Below, one piece after another: positions 8,383 to 16,572 of a stretch of DNA of 64,000 bases. A program made the translations under genes and the position numbers. Below the pieces are notes generated by a model. The model saw nothing but the letters and a program-made list of their open reading frames with translations, searched no databases and had not been told where the DNA came from. Each line of letters starts with the position of its first letter. Position 1 is the first letter of the stretch. Source of the DNA: Streptomyces sp. RPA4-2 (lineage in GTDB: Bacteria; Actinomycetota; Actinomycetes; Streptomycetales; Streptomycetaceae); contig NZ_CP050975.2 of NCBI RefSeq assembly GCF_012273515.2, positions 6,014,001 through 6,078,000 of the forward strand, given 5' to 3'.

Positions 8383-8699
8383 GGCTGCTACCTCTCCTTG
8401 GTATTACATGCACGTTGCTTGTGAATGTGAACGCTTTCACGAATCCCTCAACAAGTGAAGGGCCGACTACCAGACGGACTGGTGTGGTCCTTGATTTGGG
8501 GAGGGGTTCTGGCGCTCTGTGGGGCCGATGTTGCGGGCCGTCCCGAGCGCCACGTAGAGACTCGCAAACCTCAGCGGCGGATACAACCCCTTCTGGAAAG
8601 TTTTTTTTGATTCCTCGGTGTCGACTAGGTCACAGCCGTACTTCCATGGGGTGGACCCTGGTCTAAACGTTCGAGTGAAAGGACTTTGAGGCCTTCCAC
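8383..8699. other. 317-bp wblE upstream region
   Basis: No gene is seen. It contains the wblE ribosome site, an 8-T run (around 8601-8608) that is unusual at this GC content, and a weak hairpin just after the diacylglycerol kinase stop. It probably holds the wblE promoter and long leader. Confidence 0.5.
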
Positions 8700-8700
8700 T
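8674..8700 (-). terminator. Possible terminator after the diacylglycerol kinase
   Basis: A 9-bp stem with one mismatch (AGTGAAAGG / CCTTCCACT) begins at the stop codon of the minus-strand gene. It is short, so the call is tentative. Confidence 0.4.
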
Positions 8701-9668
8701 CACACAATCACACGCAGTGCACGGCGTACGCCTGTGAACGTCACGCTTGTACGCAGCCCCAGGTGGTCGCCGTCCATCTGAAGGGGGAGCGGCGCCTTCG
8801 AATGCAAGGTGAAGTCGGTCAGGTCGTGCAGGGACAGGGCGTGCTTTCCGTGCGGACCGCGCGCGGGGGACGAAGTGAGCAACTGGGTGGCATACCGGGC
8901 GGCCGAGGCCGTCGACATGCGGCTGAGGCCGAGTACGTCGAGCCCGGTATCGAACGAAGCCTTAGGTGAGGCGTACACCGGACGATTGCCGAGAAACGTC
9001 CAGGGCGAGGTGTTGCAGATGATGGACAGGACGAGATCGGTGACCGGGTCCTCGCCGGGGCGGTCCAGGGTGATCGTTCCGTGCCTGCGGTGAGGTTCGT
9101 CCAGAAACTGACGTACCACTTGGCGCAAATACAGGGCGTGCGTGGAGCGCTTGCCGCGCTCCCGCTGCTGCTCGACCCGGCCGATCACTCCGGCGTCGAA
9201 GCCGAGCCCCGCGCAGAACGTGAACCAGCGGGAGGGGACGGATTCGTCCTCGGTGCCGGGGGTGCCCGCGGCGAGACCGAGGCCGACCGTGCGCTCGCGG
9301 TTCTCTCTCAGCGCGTCCAGCAGGGCGCCGGTGGCCTCCACCGCGTCGTTGGGCAGGCCGAGGGCGCGGGCGAAGACATTGGTGGAGCCGCCGGGGACCA
9401 CGGCGAGGCGGGGCAGGTGGTCCAGCTCGGGGCCGTTGTGCAGCAGGCCGTTCACCACTTCGTTGACGGTGCCGTCGCCGCCGAGGGCGACGACCAGTTC
9501 TATGTCCTCACCCTCCGCGGCCTGCCGGCCCAGGTCCCGGGCGTGCCCGCGGTACTCGGTGGTGACCACTTCGAGCTTCATCTCGCTCGCCAACGCGTGG
9601 ATCAAGACGTCACGCGTGCGCGCACTTGTGGTGGTTGCTGCCGGATTGACCACGAGAAGTGCACGCAT
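8700..9668 (-). CDS. Diacylglycerol/lipid kinase family protein
   Basis: 322-aa lipid kinase of the DagK/YegS fold, which phosphorylates diacylglycerol or a related lipid at the inner membrane. The ATP-site signature VVALGGDGTVNEVVNGLL has GGDGT at residues 63-67, and the second motif is VVPGGSTNVFARALGLP. The open frame extends 67 codons upstream, but that part is Pro/Arg-rich and the ATG at 9666-9668 gives the standard opening MRALLVVNPAATTT. The exact substrate cannot be read from sequence. Confidence 0.88.
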   Translation of the reverse strand: MRALLVVNPAATTTSARTRDVLIHALASEMKLEVVTTEYRGHARDLGRQAAEGEDIELVVALGGDGTVNEVVNGLLHNGPELDHLPRLAVVPGGSTNVFARALGLPNDAVEATGALLDALRENRERTVGLGLAAGTPGTEDESVPSRWFTFCAGLGFDAGVIGRVEQQRERGKRSTHALYLRQVVRQFLDEPHRRHGTITLDRPGEDPVTDLVLSIICNTSPWTFLGNRPVYASPKASFDTGLDVLGLSRMSTASAARYATQLLTSSPARGPHGKHALSLHDLTDFTLHSKAPLPLQMDGDHLGLRTSVTFTGVRRALRVIV

Positions 9669-9843
9669 GCGAAGCAGCGTACCTACCGTGCGGTACTCGT
9701 CCCAGACCGAGGTAGGGATCGGGTAAGAGATGAGGGCGTGAGCCTCGACACGGGGAGAGACGGCGGGAACGGGGTACGGCGCGCGGCGGAGGCGCGGGAC
9801 GGGGCGGCGGCGCGGCCGGGCAGGGTGCGCGGGCCGTGGCCTG

Positions 9844-10299
9844 TCAGCGCTGGTGGGACTCCTCCGCACCGCCGGGTCCGCGGATGCCCAGGGCCGCCGT
9901 CGTCGCCGGGTTCACCAGCAGAACCAGTGCGGCGACCGCGACGACGGCCAGGACGATGCCGGCCGGGATGGCGACGCTGTCGGCCTGGAGCAGGTTGTAG
10001 GCGACGGGCAGGGCCAGGATCTGGGTGATGACCGCGGGGCCCCGGCTCCATCTGCGGCGCAGCAGCAGCCCGCGCGCGGCCAGCAGGGGCAGCAGCGCGA
10101 GCACGATCAGGGTCACGCCCCCGGTGACGGCCTGCCGCCGGTCGTCCGGAGATCCGGTGAGCCCCTGCACGAACAGGTAGGCGCCCCCCGCGGCCAGGGC
10201 GAGCCCCTCCAGCGCGGCCAGCGCCGCCGCGGCGGTCAGCCGTCCGGGACGGGGCCGCGCGGTCGACGCGTCGGGGGCGGGGGTCTGCTCAGCGCTCAC
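9844..10299 (-). CDS. Small integral membrane protein
   Basis: 151 aa with a Pro-rich cytoplasmic start and four predicted membrane segments: AAAALAALEGLALAAGGAYL, AVTGGVTLIVLALLPLLAA, VITQILALPVAYNLLQA and IPAGIVLAVVAVAALVLLV. No enzyme motif is present and no function is recognised. It lies between the diacylglycerol kinase and sigH on the same strand, separated from sigH by an 18-bp tandem-repeat block. Codon use fits the neighbours, so it is a real gene. Confidence 0.8.
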   Translation of the reverse strand: MSAEQTPAPDASTARPRPGRLTAAAALAALEGLALAAGGAYLFVQGLTGSPDDRRQAVTGGVTLIVLALLPLLAARGLLLRRRWSRGPAVITQILALPVAYNLLQADSVAIPAGIVLAVVAVAALVLLVNPATTAALGIRGPGGAEESHQR

Positions 10300-10342
10300 C
10301 CCTGAAGGGTAGCCCTCGGCTCCTGGTGCACGACCTGGCCCT

Positions 10343-10450
10343 GCGTACGAGCGACGGCCGGCGTACGAGCGACCGCCGGCGTACGAGCGACCGCCGGCGT
10401 ACGAGCGGCCCCCGGCGTACGAGCGGCCCCCGGCGTACGAGCGGCCCCCG
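10343..10450. repeat. Six 18-bp tandem repeats downstream of sigH
   Basis: The unit GCGTACGAGCGACCGCCG is repeated six times. Copy 1 has one change, copies 2-3 match the unit, and copies 4-6 share the variant GCGTACGAGCGGCCCCCG. Each unit contains the palindrome CGTACG. The block lies in the 191 bp between the sigH stop and the next gene start. Confidence 0.92.
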
Positions 10451-10490
10451 GACCGTGCCCCGGCGCGGCGGCCCCGCCGTCCGGGGTGGG

Positions 10491-11681
10491 CTACTCCTCC
10501 ACCAGCAGCTTTTCGCGGAGCTGGGCGAGGGTGCGGGCCAGCAGCCGGGAGACGTGCATCTGGGAGATGCCGACCTCCTGGGCGATCTGCGACTGCGTCA
10601 TGTTGCCGAAGAAGCGAAGGAGAAGGATCCGCTTCTCTCGCGGCGGAAGGTCCTCCAGCAGCGGCTTCAGCGACTCCCGGTACTCGACCCCCTCCAGAGC
10701 CTCGTCCTCGGCGCCGAGTGTGTCGGCGACGGCCGGCGACTCGTCGTCCGTGTCGGGAACGTCCAGGGACAGTGTGGAGTACGCGTTCGCGGACTCCAGA
10801 CCCTCCAGGACCTCCTCCTCCGAGATGGCCAGCTTCTCGGCGAGTTCGTGGACCGTGGGGGAACGGCCGTGCTGCTGGGAGAGCTCCGCGGTCGCCGTGG
10901 TGAGCGCGAGGCGCAGTTCCTGGAGGCGGCGCGGCACGCGGACCGCCCAGCCCTTGTCGCGGAAGTGCCGCTTGATCTCGCCGACCACCGTCGGGGTCGC
11001 GTACGTCGAGAACTCGACGCCGCGCTCCGGGTCGAACCGGTCGACCGACTTGATCAGGCCGATGGTGGCGACCTGGGTCAGGTCGTCCAGCGGCTCGCCG
11101 CGGTTGCGGAAGCGGCGCGCGAGGTGCTCGACGAGCGGGAGGTGCATGCGGACCAGCTGGTTGCGCAGTTCCGCGTACTCGGCGCTGCCGTCCGGCAGCT
11201 TGCGCAGCTCGATGAACATCGCCCGCGCCCCGCTGCGGTCCTGCGGGTCCTTCGGGTCGTGCTGGATGTGCTGGACGCTCGGCCCGTGCTGCGTGGCCTG
11301 CACGCTCTGCACGCTCTGCGCAGCTGTCTTGTCGTGTTGTTCTTGCTCGCTCATAGTCCCGCCCGTCACCAGCCGCCGCCCTTCCGAGGACGTGCTCCGC
11401 GCGGCACCCTCCGGATCCCGTTGCCCGTCGTCCCGGCCGGGGAGCTTCTCCTGTCCGTCCTCGTCGACCGGCGCGTCCCCCGCGTTGTCGGCTTCGTTCG
11501 GGCTGGGGGGATCCCCGGCCCGGGAGGCTGTGCCGTCGTCCGGGTGCGGCCGGGCCTGGTCGGGGATGGCGTCGACGCCCTCCGCCACGCGCCGTGGCGC
11601 GTCGAGGCCGTCGACGCGCCCGGCGGGAAGCCCCCGTGTGCCGCGCTCTTCGTCCCGCACCGGCCCGTCCCCGTCCCTCAC
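10491..11681 (-). CDS. sigH: SigB/SigF-family stress sigma factor SigH
   Basis: Alternative sigma factor with region 2 (QVATIGLIKSVDRFDPERGVEFSTYA), region 3 and a region 4 helix-turn-helix (MTQSQIAQEVGISQMHVSRLL). The conserved sigma body starts near the ATG at 11352-11354 (MSEQEQ, 287 aa). The frame continues upstream with strongly GC-biased third positions to a GTG at 11679-11681 that overlaps the anti-sigma stop (GTGA), giving 396 aa with an acidic, disordered N-terminal extension. I chose the coupled start and regard the inner ATG as a likely second start. S. coelicolor SigH is reported to exist in several sizes, which fits. Control is by the upstream anti-sigma protein. Confidence 0.82.
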   Translation of the reverse strand: MRDGDGPVRDEERGTRGLPAGRVDGLDAPRRVAEGVDAIPDQARPHPDDGTASRAGDPPSPNEADNAGDAPVDEDGQEKLPGRDDGQRDPEGAARSTSSEGRRLVTGGTMSEQEQHDKTAAQSVQSVQATQHGPSVQHIQHDPKDPQDRSGARAMFIELRKLPDGSAEYAELRNQLVRMHLPLVEHLARRFRNRGEPLDDLTQVATIGLIKSVDRFDPERGVEFSTYATPTVVGEIKRHFRDKGWAVRVPRRLQELRLALTTATAELSQQHGRSPTVHELAEKLAISEEEVLEGLESANAYSTLSLDVPDTDDESPAVADTLGAEDEALEGVEYRESLKPLLEDLPPREKRILLLRFFGNMTQSQIAQEVGISQMHVSRLLARTLAQLREKLLVEE

Positions 11682-12091
11682 GCCGGCCCGGGTCCCGCGC
11701 CGCGCTGTTTGTAGAGGCTGATCGAAACGGTCTTGTCCTCGGCGACGGTGGAGTCGACCTTGCCCGCGAGCGCCGAGAGCACGGTCCACGCGAACGTGTC
11801 CCGTGACGGAGCGTGACCGTCCGTGGTCGGAGCGGAGACCGTCACCTCGAGCGAGTCGTCGATGAGCCGGAAGACACAACTGAGCACCGAGCCGGGGACG
11901 GCCTGCTGCAGCAGGATCGCGCAGGCCTCGTCCACCGCGATGCGCAGGTCCTCGATCTCGTCGAGGGTGAAGTCCAAACGGGCCGCGAGGCCGGCCGTGG
12001 CCGTGCGCAGCACCGACAGGTAGGCACCCGCGGCGGGCAGCCGGACTTCCACGAAGTCCTTCGTCGCGGGCTCGCCTGCGATCTGGGACAC
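11678..12091 (-). CDS. RsbW-like anti-sigma factor (UshX/PrsH type)
   Basis: 137-aa protein with the GHKL ATP-binding fold of anti-sigma factors. The N-box-like helix is DLRIAVDEACAILLQQA, and the terminal strand is DKTVSISLYKQRG. It should bind and hold SigH until an anti-anti-sigma protein releases it. The frame can be read from a TTG at 12103, but GTG at 12089-12091 is five bases after a strong GGAGG and gives MSQIAGEP. The stop overlaps the GTG start of the long SigH form, so the two are made in a coupled way. Confidence 0.88.
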   Translation of the reverse strand: MSQIAGEPATKDFVEVRLPAAGAYLSVLRTATAGLAARLDFTLDEIEDLRIAVDEACAILLQQAVPGSVLSCVFRLIDDSLEVTVSAPTTDGHAPSRDTFAWTVLSALAGKVDSTVAEDKTVSISLYKQRGAGPGPA

Positions 12092-12351
12092 CCTCACCTC
12101 CAAGGTGGTACAAGCTCATTCGAGCTCTTTCGGGGCCGAGGGTCGCCCCCCGGGGTAACGCGCTAGGTGGTTCAGCGGTGACGCTACCGCGCTCCCGACT
12201 TTCCTGTCCTGGGGACCCCACTCCCCTGCTGTCACTCATAGTAAGCCCATGAGTACGGACAGTGGCTAGGGGTCTGCGGGCCCAAATAGGAAGAGCGCGC
12301 GCCGGGTTGACGTACCCAGGCGTCAGACGGTCGAACCGTCCGGACGGCGGG

Positions 12352-12612
12352 TCACGCCAGTACGTGGTCGACGAAGCACCAGCGCCAGCTCTCACCGGCC
12401 TCGAACGTGCGCATCACGGGGTGTCCCGTCTCCTTGAAATGCTCTGTCGCGTGCCGCAGCGGCGAGGAGTCGCAGCAACTGAGGTGCCCGCAGTCCAGGC
12501 ACAGCCGCAGCTGTACCGGATGTGTGCCCGCGGCGACACACTCCAGGCACGTCTCGCTCGTGGGCTCTGGTTCGGGGTGAGGCAGCGCGTCGGCATGCGT
12601 GCACTGTTTCAT
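12352..12612 (-). CDS. UBP-type zinc finger protein
   Basis: 86-aa single-domain ZnF-UBP protein. The ligand pattern is C4, H6 (CTHAD), C22/C25 (CLEC), C38/C41 (CLDC), H43, H54 and H58 or nearby (HATEHFKETGHPVM). It ends with ESWRWCFVDH, the typical closing strand. In bacteria such small proteins have no known ubiquitin partner, and the role is unknown. The start at 12610-12612 gives MKQCTHAD; the longer frame upstream runs antisense through the antiporter gene and is rejected. Confidence 0.85.
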   Translation of the reverse strand: MKQCTHADALPHPEPEPTSETCLECVAAGTHPVQLRLCLDCGHLSCCDSSPLRHATEHFKETGHPVMRTFEAGESWRWCFVDHVLA

Positions 12613-12673
12613 GATTGCCAGGTTACGTCGGGCGTGCGGGATGCCGCGCGAAAACGAGGGCGGGCGGACGAGG

Positions 12674-14269
12674 ATGCACGTATTGCCACTGCTGTTGCTG
12701 GTCGCGGGAAGCGCGGCGGTCGCCGGAGCGGCCCGCCGCACTCCGGTGCCGGCACCGCTTCTGCTCGTCGCCGCGGGCCTGGTGGTCGCGTACGTCCCGG
12801 GAGTTCCCGGGTACGAACTCGACCCCGAGGTCGTCCTCCCGCTGCTGCTGCCCCCGCTGCTGTACACGGCCGCCACCGACAGCTCGTACCTCGACCTGCG
12901 GGCGCATCTGCGGCCCATCGCGCTGCTGTCGGTCGGGTACGTGCTCTTCGCGACGCTGGCCGTCGGCTGGGTCACCTATCTGATCGTGCCGGGTCTGCCG
13001 CTGCCCGCGGCGCTGGTGTTCGGGGCGGTGGTGGCGCCGCCCGACGCGGTCGCGGCCACCGCGGTGGCGCGCCGGGTGGGGCTGCCGTCGAAGATCACCA
13101 CGATCCTTCAGGGCGAGTCCCTGGTGAACGACGCGACCGCGATCACCGCCTACAAGGTGGCCCTCGCCGCCGCGGTCGGCGAGGGCGCGACCTGGGCGGG
13201 CGGCATCCGTGAGTTCCTGCTCGCGGCCGTCGGCGGCGTGGTCGTCGGCCTGGTCCTGATGATGCCGATCCACTGGCTGCGCACCCACCTGAACGAGGCG
13301 CTCCTGCAGAACACCCTCTCCTTGCTGATCCCCTTCGTGGCGTACGGGATCGCCGAGCAGGTGCACGCCTCCGGGGTCCTCGCGGTGGTCGTCGTCGCGC
13401 TCTACCTCGGACACCGCGCCTGGGAGGTGGACTTCGCGACGCGGCTCCAGGAGGAGGCCGTCTGGAAGATGGTCGCGTTCGTCCTGGAGTCGGCCGTGTT
13501 CGCGCTGATCGGCCTGCAACTGCCGGTCGTCCTCAAGGGGCTCGGCCCGTACGAGGGTGTCAGCGCCGCCTGGTACGCGGTGGTCGTCTTCCTGGTGGTG
13601 GTCGCCGCCCGGTTCGTGTGGGTGTATCCCGCCACCTTCCTGCCGCGGATGCTGTCCTCGCGCATCCGGGGGCGCGAGGAGAACCCCACCTGGAAGGCCC
13701 CGTTCGTCATCGGCTGGGCCGGGATGCGGGGCGTGGTGTCGCTCGCCATCGCCTTCTCGATCCCGCTCACCGTGGACGGAGGCGCACGCTTCCCCGAGCG
13801 CAACCTCCTGCTCTTCCTCACCTTCACCACCGTCATCGCCACCCTGGTCGTACAGGGGCTGACCCTGCCTCCGCTGATCCGCCTCCTGAAGCTGCCCGGC
13901 CGCGACACCCAGGCCGAGACGCTCGCCGAGGCCAACGCCCAGGCCCAGGCCTCCCGGGCCGCCGAACAGCGCCTCGACGACCTGCTGGCCGACGAGCGCA
14001 ACGCCCTGCCCCCGCCGCTCGCCGACCGGCTGCGCTCGGTCCTGGAGCGCCGCCGCAACGCGGTCTGGGAGCGGCTCGGCGCCGTCAACCCGGTGACCGG
14101 GGAGACCGCCGACGACACCTACCGCAGGCTGTCCCGCAAGATGATCAGCGCCGAGCGCGAGGTCTTCGTGCGGCTCCGCGACCACCGCTACATCGACGAC
14201 GAGATGCTGCGCACCCTGCTGAGACGGCTCGACCTGGAGGAGGCGGCGGCGTACCGGGAGGCGGCGTGA
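12674..14269 (+). CDS. CPA1-family Na+/H+ antiporter
   Basis: 531-aa membrane antiporter (NhaP/NHE fold), likely exchanging Na+ or K+ for H+. About 12 membrane segments fill residues 1-410. The ion-site region is FGAVVAPPDAVAATAVA followed by LQGESLVNDATAI, with the conserved Asn-Asp pair. A later arginine-bearing motif is WAGMRGVVSLAIAFSIPL. The C-terminal 120 residues are cytoplasmic, charged and helical. The ATG at 12674 follows a GACGAGG site. The upstream 25 in-frame codons overlap the divergent zinc-finger gene start and were left out. Confidence 0.9.
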   Translation: MHVLPLLLLVAGSAAVAGAARRTPVPAPLLLVAAGLVVAYVPGVPGYELDPEVVLPLLLPPLLYTAATDSSYLDLRAHLRPIALLSVGYVLFATLAVGWVTYLIVPGLPLPAALVFGAVVAPPDAVAATAVARRVGLPSKITTILQGESLVNDATAITAYKVALAAAVGEGATWAGGIREFLLAAVGGVVVGLVLMMPIHWLRTHLNEALLQNTLSLLIPFVAYGIAEQVHASGVLAVVVVALYLGHRAWEVDFATRLQEEAVWKMVAFVLESAVFALIGLQLPVVLKGLGPYEGVSAAWYAVVVFLVVVAARFVWVYPATFLPRMLSSRIRGREENPTWKAPFVIGWAGMRGVVSLAIAFSIPLTVDGGARFPERNLLLFLTFTTVIATLVVQGLTLPPLIRLLKLPGRDTQAETLAEANAQAQASRAAEQRLDDLLADERNALPPPLADRLRSVLERRRNAVWERLGAVNPVTGETADDTYRRLSRKMISAEREVFVRLRDHRYIDDEMLRTLLRRLDLEEAAAYREAA

Positions 14270-14293
14270 GGTTCCGCCGCGCCGGCACCCGGT

Positions 14294-15256
14294 TCAGGCG
14301 AGCGGCGCCCCGGTGATCACCGCTGCCACGGTCGTCCCCGGTGCGAACGCCCCCTCCTCGGCCAGGGCGACAAGTCCGTACAGCATCTTGGCGACATAGA
14401 GACGTTCGACGGGCAGGCCATGACGCTGCTCGAAGTCCTCCGCGAAGAGGTCGAGTTCGGGCGTGGCGCGCGCGTAGCCGCCGAAGTGGAAGCGGTCGTC
14501 GAGGGACCAGGTGCCGCGACGCCCGCCGAAGGCGGAGTCCTGGAGGGCCCGTACCTCGGCGTCCAGGAAGCCGCCCTTGAGGACGGGGACGCCCAGCGCC
14601 CGCTGGCCGGGGGCGAGGCCGGCGGCCAGGCCCGCGAGGGTTCCGCCGGTCCCGCAGGCGAGGGCGACGACGTCGGCGTGGCCGCGCAGCTCCGCGCCGA
14701 GCTCCTGGCAGCCACGTACGGCGAGGGCGTTGCTGCCGCCCTCGGGGACGACGTACGCGTCCCGGGCGTCGGCCGCGCACAGGATCGCGTCCAGCGTCCG
14801 CGGTTCCGTCTTGCGGCGATACATCGACCTGTCGATGAAGTGCAGCCGCATGCCGTCGGCCGCGCACCGGGCCAGGGAGGGATTGAGGGGGCGGTGGGCC
14901 AGCTCGTCGCCCCGGACCACGCCGATGGTCGGCAGTCCGAGGAGGCGGCCCGCGGCGGCGGTGGCCCGCAGATGGTTCGAGTACGCGCCGCCGAAGGTGA
15001 GGAGCGTGCGACCGGCCGCGGCGCGCAGGTTCGGGGCCAGCTTGCGCCACTTGTTGCCGATCAGCTCCGGGTGGATCAGATCGTCGCGCTTGAGCAGCAG
15101 CCGGACTCCGTGGCGCGCGAAGCGCCCGTCCGCGACCGGGCAGAGCGGCGAGGGCAGTCCGGGCCGCAGACCGGTCGGGTCGAGTGCTTCGGGGCCGTCC
15201 GGGGCGTCGGGCTCGGCGGGAGTGCCCGGGATGCCGGGGTCGTCGGGGCTGGTCAC
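14294..15256 (-). CDS. PLP-dependent enzyme, ACC deaminase/D-cysteine desulfhydrase family
   Basis: 320-aa fold-type II pyridoxal-phosphate enzyme. The cofactor lysine is K69 in ELIGNKWRKL. A substrate loop TFGGAYSNHLRATAAAG and a phosphate-binding turn ACGTGGTLAG are present. Members either open 1-aminocyclopropane-1-carboxylate or remove sulfide from D-cysteine, and the sequence alone does not decide which. The first 35 residues are Pro/Asp-rich and may be disordered. The GTG at 15254-15256 is chosen because the reading frame further upstream becomes low-quality Arg/Pro sequence. It is convergent with the antiporter gene. Confidence 0.83.
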   Translation of the reverse strand: MTSPDDPGIPGTPAEPDAPDGPEALDPTGLRPGLPSPLCPVADGRFARHGVRLLLKRDDLIHPELIGNKWRKLAPNLRAAAGRTLLTFGGAYSNHLRATAAAGRLLGLPTIGVVRGDELAHRPLNPSLARCAADGMRLHFIDRSMYRRKTEPRTLDAILCAADARDAYVVPEGGSNALAVRGCQELGAELRGHADVVALACGTGGTLAGLAAGLAPGQRALGVPVLKGGFLDAEVRALQDSAFGGRRGTWSLDDRFHFGGYARATPELDLFAEDFEQRHGLPVERLYVAKMLYGLVALAEEGAFAPGTTVAAVITGAPLA

Positions 15257-15312
15257 CCCGCCATTGTCGGACAGCCGTGCGGGAATCCGGGTGACCGGCG
15301 AACGCCTGTGCG

Positions 15313-15903
15313 TCACTTGAGGCGGTCGCGGACGCGCTCTCTCATCGAGGCCATCGTGAAGCCGCGCGGGTCGACCTTGCCGGGCTGCCACTCCAGATGG
15401 CCGATGACCGAGCGCTCCGTCCAGCCGTGATGGCGGCAGATCGCGGCCGCGACCCTCTCGATCGCCTCCAGCTGGACCTCGGGCCAGGGGTCCTTGCCGT
15501 TGCCGAGGTTCTCGCACTCGAAGCCGTAGAAGTGGCGGTTGCCGTCGGTGTTCGCCTCGTTGTCCACGGGGAGCGACTTCTCCGCGATCACGGCACGCAG
15601 CACGTCGTCGTCGCCCAGGCCCGCGTGGTTGACCCGGCCGTAGCCCACGAGATGCACGACGCCGTCCTTGGTGATGACGCCGTGACACAGCGGGCCCGGC
15701 AGGTCGGCGCGGCCCGTGCGGCAGAGGCCGATGGTGTGCTCGTCGCCCGAGGACGCCGTGTGGTGGATCATCACCCCGTGCACCGGGCCCCACGGCCCCT
15801 TGTGGTTGCGGTTGTGATGCTCCCAGGCGCCGACCTCGACGACGGTGGCGCCTTCCCTCCTGAGCCGGTCCAGGAAACCGGCCGCGGACATGGGTGAAGC
15901 CAT
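15313..15903 (-). CDS. N-acetylmuramoyl-L-alanine amidase (Amidase_2/PGRP type)
   Basis: 196-aa zinc amidase that cleaves the bond between MurNAc and the peptide stem. Zinc-site elements are VMIHHTAS (H47/H48), the FYGFECEN strand and a later GHLEWQPGKVDPRGF with the second His and Asp/Lys pair. There is no signal peptide. A GGAGG site lies five bases before ATG 15901-15903. Lack of a secretion signal and cell-wall binding domain is usual for the small Streptomyces and phage-derived members. It is 56 bp upstream of the PLP enzyme and could be co-transcribed. Confidence 0.85.
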   Translation of the reverse strand: MASPMSAAGFLDRLRREGATVVEVGAWEHHNRNHKGPWGPVHGVMIHHTASSGDEHTIGLCRTGRADLPGPLCHGVITKDGVVHLVGYGRVNHAGLGDDDVLRAVIAEKSLPVDNEANTDGNRHFYGFECENLGNGKDPWPEVQLEAIERVAAAICRHHGWTERSVIGHLEWQPGKVDPRGFTMASMRERVRDRLK

Positions 15904-16050
15904 GACCGCCTCCTTCGCGCTGCACGCCGGCCACCGGGCGCGGCCGTCTCGTACCGCCGCTTCTACCCGGAACAGGACACTCCGGGTCGGCCGTTCGTAC
16001 AGCGTGCGAGCCGATCCGGTCAGGGCCGGCGCGCGTCGGGGCGGCACCGC

Positions 16051-16284
16051 TCAGGAGCGCAGGAACGCGTCCCCGTTCGCCGCGATATGGCTGTCCAGGG
16101 CCTGGAGAGCCTGCTGGGTCGCCTCGGGGGACCCGCTGCCGCGCCGCTCCGCGAAGTACGCCGCGCCGAGTCTCTTGAGGAGGTCGGCGCCCGCTCGCTG
16201 CGCCTGCACCTCGTCCAGCTTCTGCTTGCCCTGCGTGAGCCCTCGCTGCGCCTGTTCCTTGGCGCGGTCCAGGAAGCCTGCCAT
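16051..16284 (-). CDS. Conserved small alpha-helical protein
   Basis: 77 aa, mostly helical and charged: MAGFLDRAKEQAQRGLTQGKQKLDEVQAQ then RAGADLLKRLGAAYFAERRGSG. No membrane helix, Cys motif or known domain is recognised. It starts 288 bp from the divergent encapsulin operon and ends 147 bp before the amidase. The amphipathic N-terminal helix resembles short coiled-coil proteins, but no function is proposed. Confidence 0.75.
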   Translation of the reverse strand: MAGFLDRAKEQAQRGLTQGKQKLDEVQAQRAGADLLKRLGAAYFAERRGSGSPEATQQALQALDSHIAANGDAFLRS

Positions 16285-16572
16285 CGCCGTCTCCCGTCAT
16301 CGTCCGTCGCAGTGTCAAACGGATGGCCGGATCTTGGAGTTCCCGAGCGCGTCGACGCGAGGCTGTTCGACGGCGTGGGCCCCGACCGTTCGATATCACG
16401 GCACGATGTTTCCGGACGTCAGGGTTCCGCGCGATTCGCCCACTCGACAAAGTGCGCGTGTCTGCCCAATCCGACGTGATCCATTCCCCCTCATTCGTGT
16501 AATAGCACCGGCACGCTCCGTGATGGAAGGCTGAGCGACGCAGATCAGTGCATGACCGGGAGGGCAATTTTC

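Noticed and set aside
8655..8671. Third DasR box (CCTGGTCTAAACGTTC)
   Set aside because: Only 9 of 16 positions match, and the second half of the palindrome is missing.
10343..10450. CRISPR array
   Set aside because: Units are contiguous 18-mers without spacers, and there are no cas genes nearby.
11682..12395. Further upstream extension of the sigH frame to 634 codons
   Set aside because: That part lies antisense-free but out of frame over the anti-sigma gene and reads as Arg/Gly/His-rich shadow sequence; the anti-sigma frame is clearly the coding one.
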